Below are positions 34,722-42,809 of a stretch of DNA of 50,304 nt, piece by piece. The stretch is from Psychrobacter sp. UBA6766 (GTDB lineage: Bacteria; Pseudomonadota; Gammaproteobacteria; Pseudomonadales; Moraxellaceae): NCBI RefSeq assembly GCF_002453355.1, contig NZ_DKGQ01000012.1:1-50304 (forward strand), given 5' to 3'. Each line of letters begins with the position of its first letter. Positions within the stretch are counted from its first letter, which is position 1. Below the pieces are notes generated by a model, which did no database searches, was not told the origin of the DNA, and was given only the letters and a program-made list of their open reading frames with translations. The position numbers were made by a program, and so were the translations under genes.

Positions 34722-35333
34722 ATGAGTTGGTTGAAACAGGTATCGTCCAATTGGCAAAAGACCCATTTACAACGTCCCGAGTTGGCATCGATGTTTGATA
34801 AACCTCTGGCTGATAAATGGGTAGCGATTGATTGCGAGATGACGGGGCTTAACCCAAAAAAGCATCACCTACTGTCCGTCGCCGCCATTCATATTAACGG
34901 CGATAGCATTGATACGGGCAATGGTCTTCATCTGGTTTGCAGGCCACCTGTCATGCCTGACCGCGATACCATCGTCATTCATGGGCTACGCACTGCGGAT
35001 GTCGAGCATGGTATGAGCTACAATGAGATGCTCGCGTTACTACTGCCCTTCATTGATAATCGACCACTGGTCGGGTTCTGCCCGCAGATAGATACAGGGT
35101 TTTTGAATCCTTTGGTCAAGCGCTATATGGGTACGATATTACCAAATAAGGTCATCGATATACGGCAATTATACAGTCGGCGAATAGGCGATCGAACACA
35201 AGGTATTCCCATTCAATCGCAGCATTTGACCAACATTTTAGCGCATTTTGATATTCCTGAACTCGGCACGCATGATGCTTATAACGATGCCATTATGACA
35301 GCCATGGCGTTTTTGCATCTACGCGAACGCTGA
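34722..35333 (+). CDS. DnaQ-like 3'-5' exonuclease
   Basis: A 203-residue DEDDh exonuclease. Asp37 and Glu39 are in AIDCEMTGL, a middle Asp is in GFCPQIDTGFLNPL, and the closing motif HDAYNDA supplies His184 and Asp189. It resembles the epsilon proofreading fold but lacks the C-terminal polymerase-binding tail of DnaQ, so it is a stand-alone nuclease. GGGAG precedes the ATG. Linkage to the upstream CBS/DUF294 gene suggests one operon, with possible RNA or nucleotide turnover; the substrate is unknown. The stop codon falls inside a 17-bp tandem duplication. Confidence 0.92.
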   Translation: MSWLKQVSSNWQKTHLQRPELASMFDKPLADKWVAIDCEMTGLNPKKHHLLSVAAIHINGDSIDTGNGLHLVCRPPVMPDRDTIVIHGLRTADVEHGMSYNEMLALLLPFIDNRPLVGFCPQIDTGFLNPLVKRYMGTILPNKVIDIRQLYSRRIGDRTQGIPIQSQHLTNILAHFDIPELGTHDAYNDAIMTAMAFLHLRER

Positions 35334-35357
35334 CACTACACGAACGCTGACACTACG
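35324..35357. repeat. 17-bp tandem duplication across the exonuclease stop codon
   Basis: Two adjacent units CGAACGCTGACACTAC plus A or G, 16 of 17 identical. The first unit contains the TGA stop. A further CGAA begins a third partial unit. Confidence 0.9.
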
Positions 35358-35415
35358 CGAAAATAGCAACTCATGTTACCATAGGCTGATTTCGCCACCT
35401 GACCATAGACCGCTC

Positions 35416-37395
35416 ATGCTTCCTACTTCTAAAACTGATAAACCCTCTACCTTCATTGCTAAATTAACGCCTGTTAGTAAACCGCTATTCAAGCTGAATG
35501 AGCCTGCTAAATATCTATCAACGCTCGCCTTATTTACCATCGCTCTGCTGACGCCGCTATTTGCTCAAGCTGTCCTACCAGAAGCGATTCAGACGGCGCT
35601 TACACGAGCAAACTTAAGCGCCAGTGATATTAGTATTGTCATCACGCCTATAGGTGATAAAAACGCCAGCCACTTGCCTGCCCCTATTCAAGTGATTGAT
35701 AGCGCTAAGGAAGTTACCGTTCACCAAAGCGCACTGGTCACTATTGAAAAGCAGACGATTAAACACCACGAAAGGCAGCTACATGCTTATACCGATGATC
35801 CCTACACTTATCAAAGCTTAGAGAGCATTCCTCCGCTTCTGCCAGATAACGCCTTAAGACCCACTAAAAATTCTAATGACAAGGTGAGTAACAACGTTAA
35901 TAACAATACGAATAATGATGAAAGCGGTAAAAGTAATAATAACAAATCGACCGCTCACAATCCTTCGATTAAGATCTCTTTTTCACCGTTACTAAGCCAT
36001 CAAGCCGATATTGCACGCACGCCTGCCAGCACCATGAAACTTGTGCCAAGCTTTATCGCGTTAGACACTTTGGGGGCTGACTTTGTTTGGCATACTCGCG
36101 TCTATCATACCGGTATTATCATCGGTGATAAGCTCTATGGCGATTTGATTATACAAGGTAGTGGCGACCCAAAAATGACCCATGAGCGCTTGCAGCAATT
36201 GCTGTATAAAGTTCAAACGGCTGGCATTCGCCATATCAACGGCGATATTATTGTTGATAGCGCCATCTTTAAAAACGTCACCAAAGACCCTGCCGCCTTT
36301 GATAACTCGCCGCTACGCCCTTATAACGCTAGCCCCGATGGCTTTTTGGTCAATTTTAGTACTATCGGTATCCAAAGCTATCCGCTAGACAATGCACGTG
36401 CTCAGCTGACCTATACGCCGCAGTTGGCCAATTACCAATTGCCAAGTATGATAAACTTTCGCTCGGCTGCCTGCGGTCAAGCGCGCTATAGCATCGCACC
36501 GCAGTGGCAACCCATACAATTAACGCTCAATACCAATTTACCAGACAGCTGCGGTGAGCATGCCTTTTATGTCGCCTATCCTGATGCCAAAGATTTTGCC
36601 ACTCGTGTCATTACTTCTAAATGGCAAACACTTGGCAATACCTTAAGCGGCAAAGTCATCAGCCAAGAAACACCTTATAGCACCAATAACATGACAGATA
36701 AACAGGCAAAATCGGCGCGTGGTTTAGCAGCTATTTCCGTGTCACCCTTACCCATTGTCAGCTATCCTTCTTTAAACCTTACTCAGCAGATTTATGATAT
36801 CAATCACTTCTCTAATAACGTGATGACCGAACAAGTAGCACTATCTATAGGCGCTTATAAAACAGATCTTAATAAAAAAGACTCTAATAAAGAAAGCGCG
36901 AATACAGATAAAGTAGTTAATAACCAAGCAACCAGCTTATATCAATTTGGTCAGCCAAAAGCGATCGACTATCCGCAAGCGCTTCAAGCTATTAATCAAT
37001 GGTGGCAGACCAATCTGACTACCCCGCCGCCGCATCTGACCAATGGCTCGGGACTTTGCCGCGACTGTAGTATCAGCGCCGCCAATTTAAGCGAGCTATT
37101 GACCTACGCCTACAATCAACCAAGCTTTGATGCTTATGTCAGCTCATTAGGTATTGCTGGGGTTAGTGGTACGATTGGTGCTCATAGTGACCGCTTGCCA
37201 AAATCGCAAGCCATCGGTCGTGCTTGGATAAAAACTGGCACGTTAAATAATGTCACCTCGATGGCAGGGTATGTTAAAGGACTATCAGGACAGGACTATG
37301 TGGTGGTCGGGCTGATTAATACGGATCAACCGCTTAACGCTTATAATGCCAGAACCGTGTTGGATGCGATGCTAGATTGGACGGCGCAGCATTAA
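35416..37395 (+). CDS. dacB: D-alanyl-D-alanine carboxypeptidase/endopeptidase (PBP4)
   Basis: A periplasmic class C penicillin-binding protein that trims or cuts peptidoglycan cross-links. Active-site motifs are the SxxK motif S205-T-M-K208, the SxN motif S466-N-N468 and the KTG motif K606-T-G. A signal segment covers about 35-52 after a long basic N-terminus. The 659 residues exceed the roughly 480 of E. coli PBP4. Part of the excess is two Asn/Ser/Lys-rich loops, one at 151-183 just before the SxxK domain and one near 480-510. The upstream ribosome site is weak, so the true start may differ. Confidence 0.93.
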   Translation: MLPTSKTDKPSTFIAKLTPVSKPLFKLNEPAKYLSTLALFTIALLTPLFAQAVLPEAIQTALTRANLSASDISIVITPIGDKNASHLPAPIQVIDSAKEVTVHQSALVTIEKQTIKHHERQLHAYTDDPYTYQSLESIPPLLPDNALRPTKNSNDKVSNNVNNNTNNDESGKSNNNKSTAHNPSIKISFSPLLSHQADIARTPASTMKLVPSFIALDTLGADFVWHTRVYHTGIIIGDKLYGDLIIQGSGDPKMTHERLQQLLYKVQTAGIRHINGDIIVDSAIFKNVTKDPAAFDNSPLRPYNASPDGFLVNFSTIGIQSYPLDNARAQLTYTPQLANYQLPSMINFRSAACGQARYSIAPQWQPIQLTLNTNLPDSCGEHAFYVAYPDAKDFATRVITSKWQTLGNTLSGKVISQETPYSTNNMTDKQAKSARGLAAISVSPLPIVSYPSLNLTQQIYDINHFSNNVMTEQVALSIGAYKTDLNKKDSNKESANTDKVVNNQATSLYQFGQPKAIDYPQALQAINQWWQTNLTTPPPHLTNGSGLCRDCSISAANLSELLTYAYNQPSFDAYVSSLGIAGVSGTIGAHSDRLPKSQAIGRAWIKTGTLNNVTSMAGYVKGLSGQDYVVVGLINTDQPLNAYNARTVLDAMLDWTAQH

Positions 37396-37472
37396 TAGCA
37401 TTGAGAAAAAGTGGCGTTCATGCTTACTATGTTTTAAAAACCTTATGCTTTTTCCTTTATAAAGGTCATTTT

Positions 37473-38000
37473 ATGTCACGCAAACCCATGCAGATTAGTA
37501 AGTCTCCTCACCCATCGAGAGAGGCTCAGTTGGGAAGTAATACACTACCCACCAGTCCAAGTCTAATAAAACCCAAAATGGGACAATATATTGGCTACTT
37601 TGCCATCGGTTACACGCTTGCCAGCGCCATATTTATGATGGTTCAAACCAAAATTGCCTTAAACTCGCAGCTGGTCACCGTTCTCTCAATCATCGTTGCT
37701 ACTTATATTGCAGTGCATAAATTCATTAAACATCAACAGCGCGGCCTAGATAAAAGGGAAATCAATCGCCTAATGCTTGGCGGCGTGGCGGTGGTTTGGC
37801 TGCTCACGATGATTTATTTTTTAGGAATATGGTTGTTTTTATTTGACGCGGTGAGCCGTGAGGTACTAACTGAGATGGCCATTCAGCAGCCGCTACCTCT
37901 GCTTTCGGCGTTGGTGATGATATTGGTGCTAAGCTTAGTCAGCGCGCGTATCAGTATTTTACTAATCAACCGTCTCCTTAACCCTACACATAGCCATTAA
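37473..38000 (+). CDS. Four-helix membrane protein, ABZJ_00895-like
   Basis: Start taken at the ATG at 37473 with AAAGG seven bases upstream, giving 175 residues. A polar N-terminus (about 40 residues) precedes four transmembrane helices. A conserved-looking loop KFIKHQQRGLDKREINRLM follows helix two. The pattern resembles the small membrane protein family named after ABZJ_00895 of Acinetobacter, seen in Moraxellaceae (from memory, not searched). Function unknown. It lies 77 bases after dacB and may be co-transcribed with it. Confidence 0.75.
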   Translation: MSRKPMQISKSPHPSREAQLGSNTLPTSPSLIKPKMGQYIGYFAIGYTLASAIFMMVQTKIALNSQLVTVLSIIVATYIAVHKFIKHQQRGLDKREINRLMLGGVAVVWLLTMIYFLGIWLFLFDAVSREVLTEMAIQQPLPLLSALVMILVLSLVSARISILLINRLLNPTHSH

Positions 38001-38087
38001 CCGTACAATACTTTGAGCACTTACCGCTATTAAATACTCAGTGATATAACCAAGGGCAATTTTATATGATTGATAGGAATCCAGATT

Positions 38088-38648
38088 ATGGACATGCTGC
38101 TTTTTGACAATGTAGAAAAACTTGGACGCATTATCCTAACCGCGATCATGGTATATATTTTAATTGTGTTAATCACCAAGGTCTTTGGCAAACGCTCGAC
38201 CTCCCAGCTCAATAACTTCGACTGGATCGTAACGGTGATGATCGGCTCCTTGAGCGCCGGTACGATTTTGCGCAAAGAAGTTCCGCTTATCGAAGGTAGC
38301 GCCGCTATCGTGACTTTATATTTTCTCCAGTTTTTAGTGACCAAATGCTCCTCTGTGTTCCCAGATTTTGGTCGTCTTATCTTATCGGAGCCGCGGATTG
38401 TTTTTTATCGAGGACAATACTTGCCAGAAGCTATGCATGCTGAGCGTCTGACGCGTCAAGAGCTTGAAAGTGCGATGCGCTCTAAAGGAATAAACAGTCT
38501 CGATGTCATCGAAGCGATTGTACTTGAGTCGGATGCCACGTTGACGATTATTCAAAAACCTACGCCCTCGAATAGCAAAAATGATGACCAACAGAACATT
38601 AATAGCGTGTCAGAAACAATCAAGCCATTGATGTCAAATGATGACTAG
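38088..38648 (+). CDS. DUF421 membrane protein (YetF/YcaP-like)
   Basis: Start taken at the ATG at 38088 with AGGAA upstream; 186 residues. Two or three transmembrane helices are followed by a small soluble alpha/beta domain. The hallmark KVFGKRSTSQLNNFDWIVTVMIGS, with SLSAGTILRK after it, and the later segment with MHAERLTRQELESAMRSKGI are diagnostic of DUF421. The C-terminal tail is polar. Function in most bacteria is unknown; Bacillus relatives act in spores. A nine-copy 14-bp array lies 40 bases beyond the stop. Confidence 0.9.
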   Translation: MDMLLFDNVEKLGRIILTAIMVYILIVLITKVFGKRSTSQLNNFDWIVTVMIGSLSAGTILRKEVPLIEGSAAIVTLYFLQFLVTKCSSVFPDFGRLILSEPRIVFYRGQYLPEAMHAERLTRQELESAMRSKGINSLDVIEAIVLESDATLTIIQKPTPSNSKNDDQQNINSVSETIKPLMSNDD

Positions 38649-38687
38649 GAAAAAATGCTTCGCGAGCTTCAAGATGGTAGCATTGAA

Positions 38688-38813
38688 TTAAAATCTGAAA
38701 GTTAAAATCTGAAAGTTAAAATCTGAAAGTTAAAGTATGAAAGTTAAAGTATGAAAGTTAAAGTATGAAAGTTAAAGTATGAAAGTTAAAGTATGAAAGT
38801 TAAAGTATGAAAA
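38688..38813. repeat. Nine-copy 14-bp tandem array
   Basis: Nine exact 14-base units: three of TTAAAATCTGAAAG followed by six of TTAAAGTATGAAAG, the last ending AAAA. The block structure points to two separate expansions. It is located between two convergent genes, outside both coding regions. Confidence 0.97.
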
Positions 38814-38882
38814 AAGGACAGCACATCTCAATCTACCATCCTTTTTATTTTTAAATTGACTTTATAAAAAAAATGCTAAAAA

Positions 38883-39329
38883 TTACTTAATCCGCTGCCA
38901 TGTTTGCGAGCGCCCAAAGATTGGCGTACCGACATAGCCGCGTAGTTTTAAGCTTTGACCATTATCACTTAACGTAATTTTGCCAGAATAGGTTTTTCCC
39001 GATTCAGGGTCGACCAACTTACCGTCACTCCATTGGTTATTACCGTCCGCTTTTAAGCCTGACAATATCTGTAAACCTTCAACAGGTTTGTTTTTTAGGC
39101 TACCAGGACACTTGGTACAAAGCGCGTCTGCCTTTTCTTTATTGAGTACCTTGATAATTTTTCCTGAGACTTTACCATCGTTTTCCGTTAATTGAATGAT
39201 GGCTTTTTTTTCACCCGTTTTCTCATCAATGGTTTGCCATTGTGTACCATTTAAGGAAGCAGCAAATACAGAAGTAGACAGCAGCATCCCTGCGCCAAGG
39301 GTTAGAAGACTTGATATAGTACGGTTCAT
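38883..39329 (-). CDS. DUF2147 domain exported protein
   Basis: A 148-residue periplasmic protein with a cleavable signal peptide (AXA near residues 21-24). A DUF2147 domain follows, recognisable from NGTQWQTIDEKTGEKKAIIQ, the Cys pair in ALCTKCPG, and the C-terminal LKLRGYVGTPIFGRSQTWQR. Family members are small beta-rich secreted proteins of unknown function. AAAGGAG lies six bases before the ATG. It is convergent with the DUF421 gene across the 14-bp array. Confidence 0.9.
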   Translation of the reverse strand: MNRTISSLLTLGAGMLLSTSVFAASLNGTQWQTIDEKTGEKKAIIQLTENDGKVSGKIIKVLNKEKADALCTKCPGSLKNKPVEGLQILSGLKADGNNQWSDGKLVDPESGKTYSGKITLSDNGQSLKLRGYVGTPIFGRSQTWQRIK

Positions 39330-39575
39330 GAACGACTCCTTTCGTTTAAAAATGTTTCAAGCGAGCTTTTGCTTCATCATAAAGACCTTACAGTGTTGTT
39401 CATTATGTTATTGTTGATAAATTCCTCAAGAGCCAAAACGAACATAATAAACAACAACTGTTTGTCGAATGCTAGTAAAGCATAAAATAATACTTTGTAA
39501 AAGGTCAGTTTGTTACAATAACTTAAGCGCAGAATTTTTTTGTTACATTGATTTACTATTAAAGTGATAGGTATT

Positions 39576-40064
39576 ATGAAAGTAAGAATATTGACCGTCG
39601 GCAATAAAATGCCCAAGTGGGTACAAACTGGTTTTGATGAATACTTCAAACGTATTCAGCCCATGCTGAGCACTGAAATCGTAGAAATTACCGCTGCAAA
39701 ACGTGCTAAAAATCCGTCGGATGCCAATTTGGCGCAGTACCGTGAGCAAGAAGGTCAGGCAATATTAGCCGCTCATGCCGCCGCAGGACGTGAGCAACTA
39801 TGGGTGCTGGATGTAAAAGGTAAAATGCTCTCTACCGAACAGTTGGCCGAAAAATTGGCTGCTGGCATGCAGCAAGGTGATGACATTGCGTTAGTTATTG
39901 GCGGCGCTGATGGGGTATCACCAGAAGTGTTGGCAAAAGCCGATGTGAAATGGTCTTTATCTGCGCTGACGCTTCCTCATCCCTTGGCGCGCGTGGTGCT
40001 GATGGAGCAGCTATATCGGGCGATGAGTATCAATCACAATCATCCTTATCATCGCGGTAATTAA
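39576..40064 (+). CDS. rlmH: 23S rRNA (pseudouridine-1915 N3)-methyltransferase
   Basis: A SPOUT-class methyltransferase that modifies helix 69 of 23S rRNA in the assembled ribosome. The protein starts MKVRILTVGNKMPKWVQTGF. It contains the SAM-site segment LVIGGADGVS, SLSALTLPHPLARVVLMEQL, and the invariant C-terminal NHPYHR. At 162 residues it is close to E. coli RlmH (155). I use the ATG at 39576; a GTG at 39564 is also in frame. It is not next to rsfS as in many bacteria. Confidence 0.95.
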   Translation: MKVRILTVGNKMPKWVQTGFDEYFKRIQPMLSTEIVEITAAKRAKNPSDANLAQYREQEGQAILAAHAAAGREQLWVLDVKGKMLSTEQLAEKLAAGMQQGDDIALVIGGADGVSPEVLAKADVKWSLSALTLPHPLARVVLMEQLYRAMSINHNHPYHRGN

Positions 40065-40180
40065 AACTTTTATAAAAGTGGTTGTTTGTTATAAGAGTAC
40101 AACACGCCATATAAAAAATAATGGATAAGCGTGATAGAAAAACAGATTGAAATATAGGCGCGCGCCCTAATAAATGCAAC

Positions 40181-41080
40181 ATGAAATATCCTAAACCTGC
40201 GACCTCTAAAGCCACGACCGCTCCTCTGCAACATAAGAGCGAACGTCAGAATATGACTGCATCAAAGTCGACGCCTATTACAGCGGCGGCTTGGGCAAAT
40301 ACGCCTACGCCATCAAAACACGCTACATTGCCTGCGCTATTTATCTCGCATGGTGCGCCAACGCTTGCAATTGAACAATCGGCAACCACCAGTGCGCTGG
40401 CACGCATCGGTCAAAACCTACCTAAGCCGCGTGCCATCGTCATTATGTCGGCGCATTGGCAATCAGCTAAGCTTGAAATCAGTAGCAATCCGCAACCAAA
40501 GACTTGGCATGATTTTTCAGGTTTTGCCCCGGAGCTGTATGAGTTGCAATACCCAGCAGCGGGTCAGCCAGTGCTTGCCGAAACACTGGCACAGCAGCTG
40601 ACGGCACGCGGTATTACCTGCCGTGTGAACCCCTTACGTGTTAGTGATCATGGCGTATGGGCACCGCTTTTGCATCTGTATCCGCAGGCTAATATTCCTA
40701 TTGTTCAAATATCCCTGCCCCAGCATTACGACAGCATCGCCTGCTACCAATTGGGCGCGCAACTGGCGCAATTACGTCATGAGCAAATCCTCTTGATTGG
40801 CTCGGGCAATATCACCCATAATTTGCAAGCGTTACGTTGGCAAGCAGAAAGTATCGATGAAACTGCCAAAGACTTTAAGGTTTGGTTATTACAACAACTT
40901 AAAACAGATATTCCAAGCGCCTTAGATTGGCAACGCTATCCCAATTTTCGTGACATTCACCCAAGCGATGAGCATCTATTACCGTTATTCTTTGCTTTAG
41001 GTGCCGGTCAACGCGTCTCTGTGGTGCATCAAAGCATGGCGCACCACAGTTTAGGAATGGATATTTATCGCTTTGATTAA
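40181..41080 (+). CDS. Class III extradiol dioxygenase (YgiD / DODA-like)
   Basis: A 299-residue member of the LigB-type extradiol dioxygenases similar to E. coli YgiD. Iron or zinc ligand histidines are visible in FISHGAP, MSAHWQS, SDHGVWAPL and GSGNITHNL. The natural substrate is uncertain; DOPA is cleaved by relatives. The first 45 residues are polar and not part of the domain. A second ATG at 40253 would give 275 residues, closer to E. coli (262), and may be the true start. It is convergent with the amidase with only 25 bases between them. Confidence 0.87.
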   Translation: MKYPKPATSKATTAPLQHKSERQNMTASKSTPITAAAWANTPTPSKHATLPALFISHGAPTLAIEQSATTSALARIGQNLPKPRAIVIMSAHWQSAKLEISSNPQPKTWHDFSGFAPELYELQYPAAGQPVLAETLAQQLTARGITCRVNPLRVSDHGVWAPLLHLYPQANIPIVQISLPQHYDSIACYQLGAQLAQLRHEQILLIGSGNITHNLQALRWQAESIDETAKDFKVWLLQQLKTDIPSALDWQRYPNFRDIHPSDEHLLPLFFALGAGQRVSVVHQSMAHHSLGMDIYRFD

Positions 41081-41105
41081 AAATCTTTTTAATCGTATAA
41101 AATGA

Positions 41106-42596
41106 CTACTCAAAAGCTGGTTTGGTAAACATGCCAGCCCGCTCTATCTCGCCTGCAATACTAAATAACGTCGTCTCATCATTCATCCGCCCGATCAGCT
41201 GCATACCAATTGGTAGACCCTTTTTGCTCATACCGACTGGCAATGACATCGCTGGCAATCCAGTGACATTGCCCAAGATGGTAAATCCCATTTTACCGAG
41301 TACTGGGGCGCCTAGTTTTTCAATCATGCCTGAGCTAAAGGCAAATCTGCCCATATCAATGCCTTTATTCAGCAAGCCTGCGCTCCGCATCAACATCTCA
41401 TCCATCCGACTTGGTGGTAGCACGCCATGCTTGACGGCAGGGGTCGGTACAGTCGGGCACAAAATCATATCGTAAGTCTCAAGCAGCAAACCCGTTTGGT
41501 ATTGGCTATCATGCCAGCCATGCTTAGCATGCGTCAAATCAACGGCGGATAATGAGCGTCCAAGCATGGCCATATTATAGGTTTGCGGCTCAAGATTTTG
41601 GATATGCTCCGTCCCATAACAGCGCTTAATATTATCGATGGTAAAGGCGGTATGCGCGCAGACCACGACTAAAAAGTCATGCCAAAACTGCTCGATATTA
41701 ATATTTGGCTCAGCCGGTACCACGCGGTGGCCCATTGCTTCTAGCTGCTTAGCGGTTTGTTCTAATACGACGAGCACTTCTTTATCAACCTCGGTATTGG
41801 CAACCAAAGGCTGTTGATGCAGCGCGATGGTTAACTGTCTTGGCGCGCGCATCGCTGCTTGCAAAAACGTGCCCTCGGGCGGCGCAATCACATAAGGCGC
41901 GCCAATTTCTGCGCCGCTTGTCGCATCAAGCATTGCCGCACTATCGCGCACACTACGCGTAATTACATGGTCGGCAACTGCCCCTTCCCAGCCTTCCCCA
42001 ATTTTTGGACCCATCGGGTTACGGCCTCGGCTAGGCTTAAACCCAAACGCCCCGCACCAAGCTGCCGGAAAACGTATCGAGCCGCCACCGTCACCCGCGC
42101 CTGCCATCGGCACGATACCGCTTGAAACTGCTGCTGCGCTACCACCCGATGAACCACCAGAGCTATAGCCTTTTTTAAAGGGGTTATGCGTGACGCCGTG
42201 AGCTTTGGGTTCAGTAGTAATAATTAATCCAAATTCTGGCGTGTTGGTTTTACCAAAGGTATTGACGCCTGTAGCTTTCATTCGCTTGACAATTTCGCTG
42301 TCGCTTTCTGACACGATATTGACACTGCGACTGCCCATGGTAATTGGCTCATCCGCAAAATGAAACGATAGGTCTTTGAGCAGATAAGGCACACCGTTAA
42401 AGACGCCCGTTGGTAAGCCTTGTTGCGCCGCAGCATATGCTCGCTCATCGAAGCGGTGGATAATGGCGTTTAGTTTAGGATTAAGCTTATTGGCTTGATT
42501 AACGGCGGCATCCAATAATTCTTTGGCGCTGACTTCCCCCGCATTAACCAACGCTGCCAACGCTAATGCATCATACTGGGTATATTCTTTAAACAT
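41106..42596 (-). CDS. Amidase signature family enzyme
   Basis: A 496-residue hydrolase of the amidase signature family. The Ser-cisSer-Lys triad is visible: Lys74 in YLLKDLS, cis-Ser149 in the GGSSGGS block (147-153), and nucleophile Ser173 in GGGSIRFPA, with the usual 24-residue spacing between the serines. It is not GatA: no gatB or gatC is nearby and the C-terminal region differs. The substrate, perhaps an amide or lactam, is unknown. AAGGA precedes the ATG. Confidence 0.92.
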   Translation of the reverse strand: MFKEYTQYDALALAALVNAGEVSAKELLDAAVNQANKLNPKLNAIIHRFDERAYAAAQQGLPTGVFNGVPYLLKDLSFHFADEPITMGSRSVNIVSESDSEIVKRMKATGVNTFGKTNTPEFGLIITTEPKAHGVTHNPFKKGYSSGGSSGGSAAAVSSGIVPMAGAGDGGGSIRFPAAWCGAFGFKPSRGRNPMGPKIGEGWEGAVADHVITRSVRDSAAMLDATSGAEIGAPYVIAPPEGTFLQAAMRAPRQLTIALHQQPLVANTEVDKEVLVVLEQTAKQLEAMGHRVVPAEPNINIEQFWHDFLVVVCAHTAFTIDNIKRCYGTEHIQNLEPQTYNMAMLGRSLSAVDLTHAKHGWHDSQYQTGLLLETYDMILCPTVPTPAVKHGVLPPSRMDEMLMRSAGLLNKGIDMGRFAFSSGMIEKLGAPVLGKMGFTILGNVTGLPAMSLPVGMSKKGLPIGMQLIGRMNDETTLFSIAGEIERAGMFTKPAFE

Positions 42597-42751
42597 AACT
42601 GACCGTCCTTGGAGAGTGATAAATTAAGATTTTTTAAAATTTATACTTATTTTTTTAAAAACAATTACTAGTTTAGTATAAAAAATGATGATTTATAATC
42701 GATATTCAAACTCATTGGTCATTCGGCTATTAACGCTATCATTTTTTTATA

Positions 42752-42787
42752 AAAAAAGACGAGGCACTTTCGTCACTCGTCTTTTTT
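42752..42787 (-). terminator. Intrinsic terminator of ftsK
   Basis: AAAAAAGACGAG pairs with CTCGTCTTTTTT around a 12-base loop, giving a T-run on either strand. It lies 23 bases past the ftsK stop. Confidence 0.9.
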
Positions 42788-42809
42788 GCTATATTATAAG
42801 ACTTAAGTG

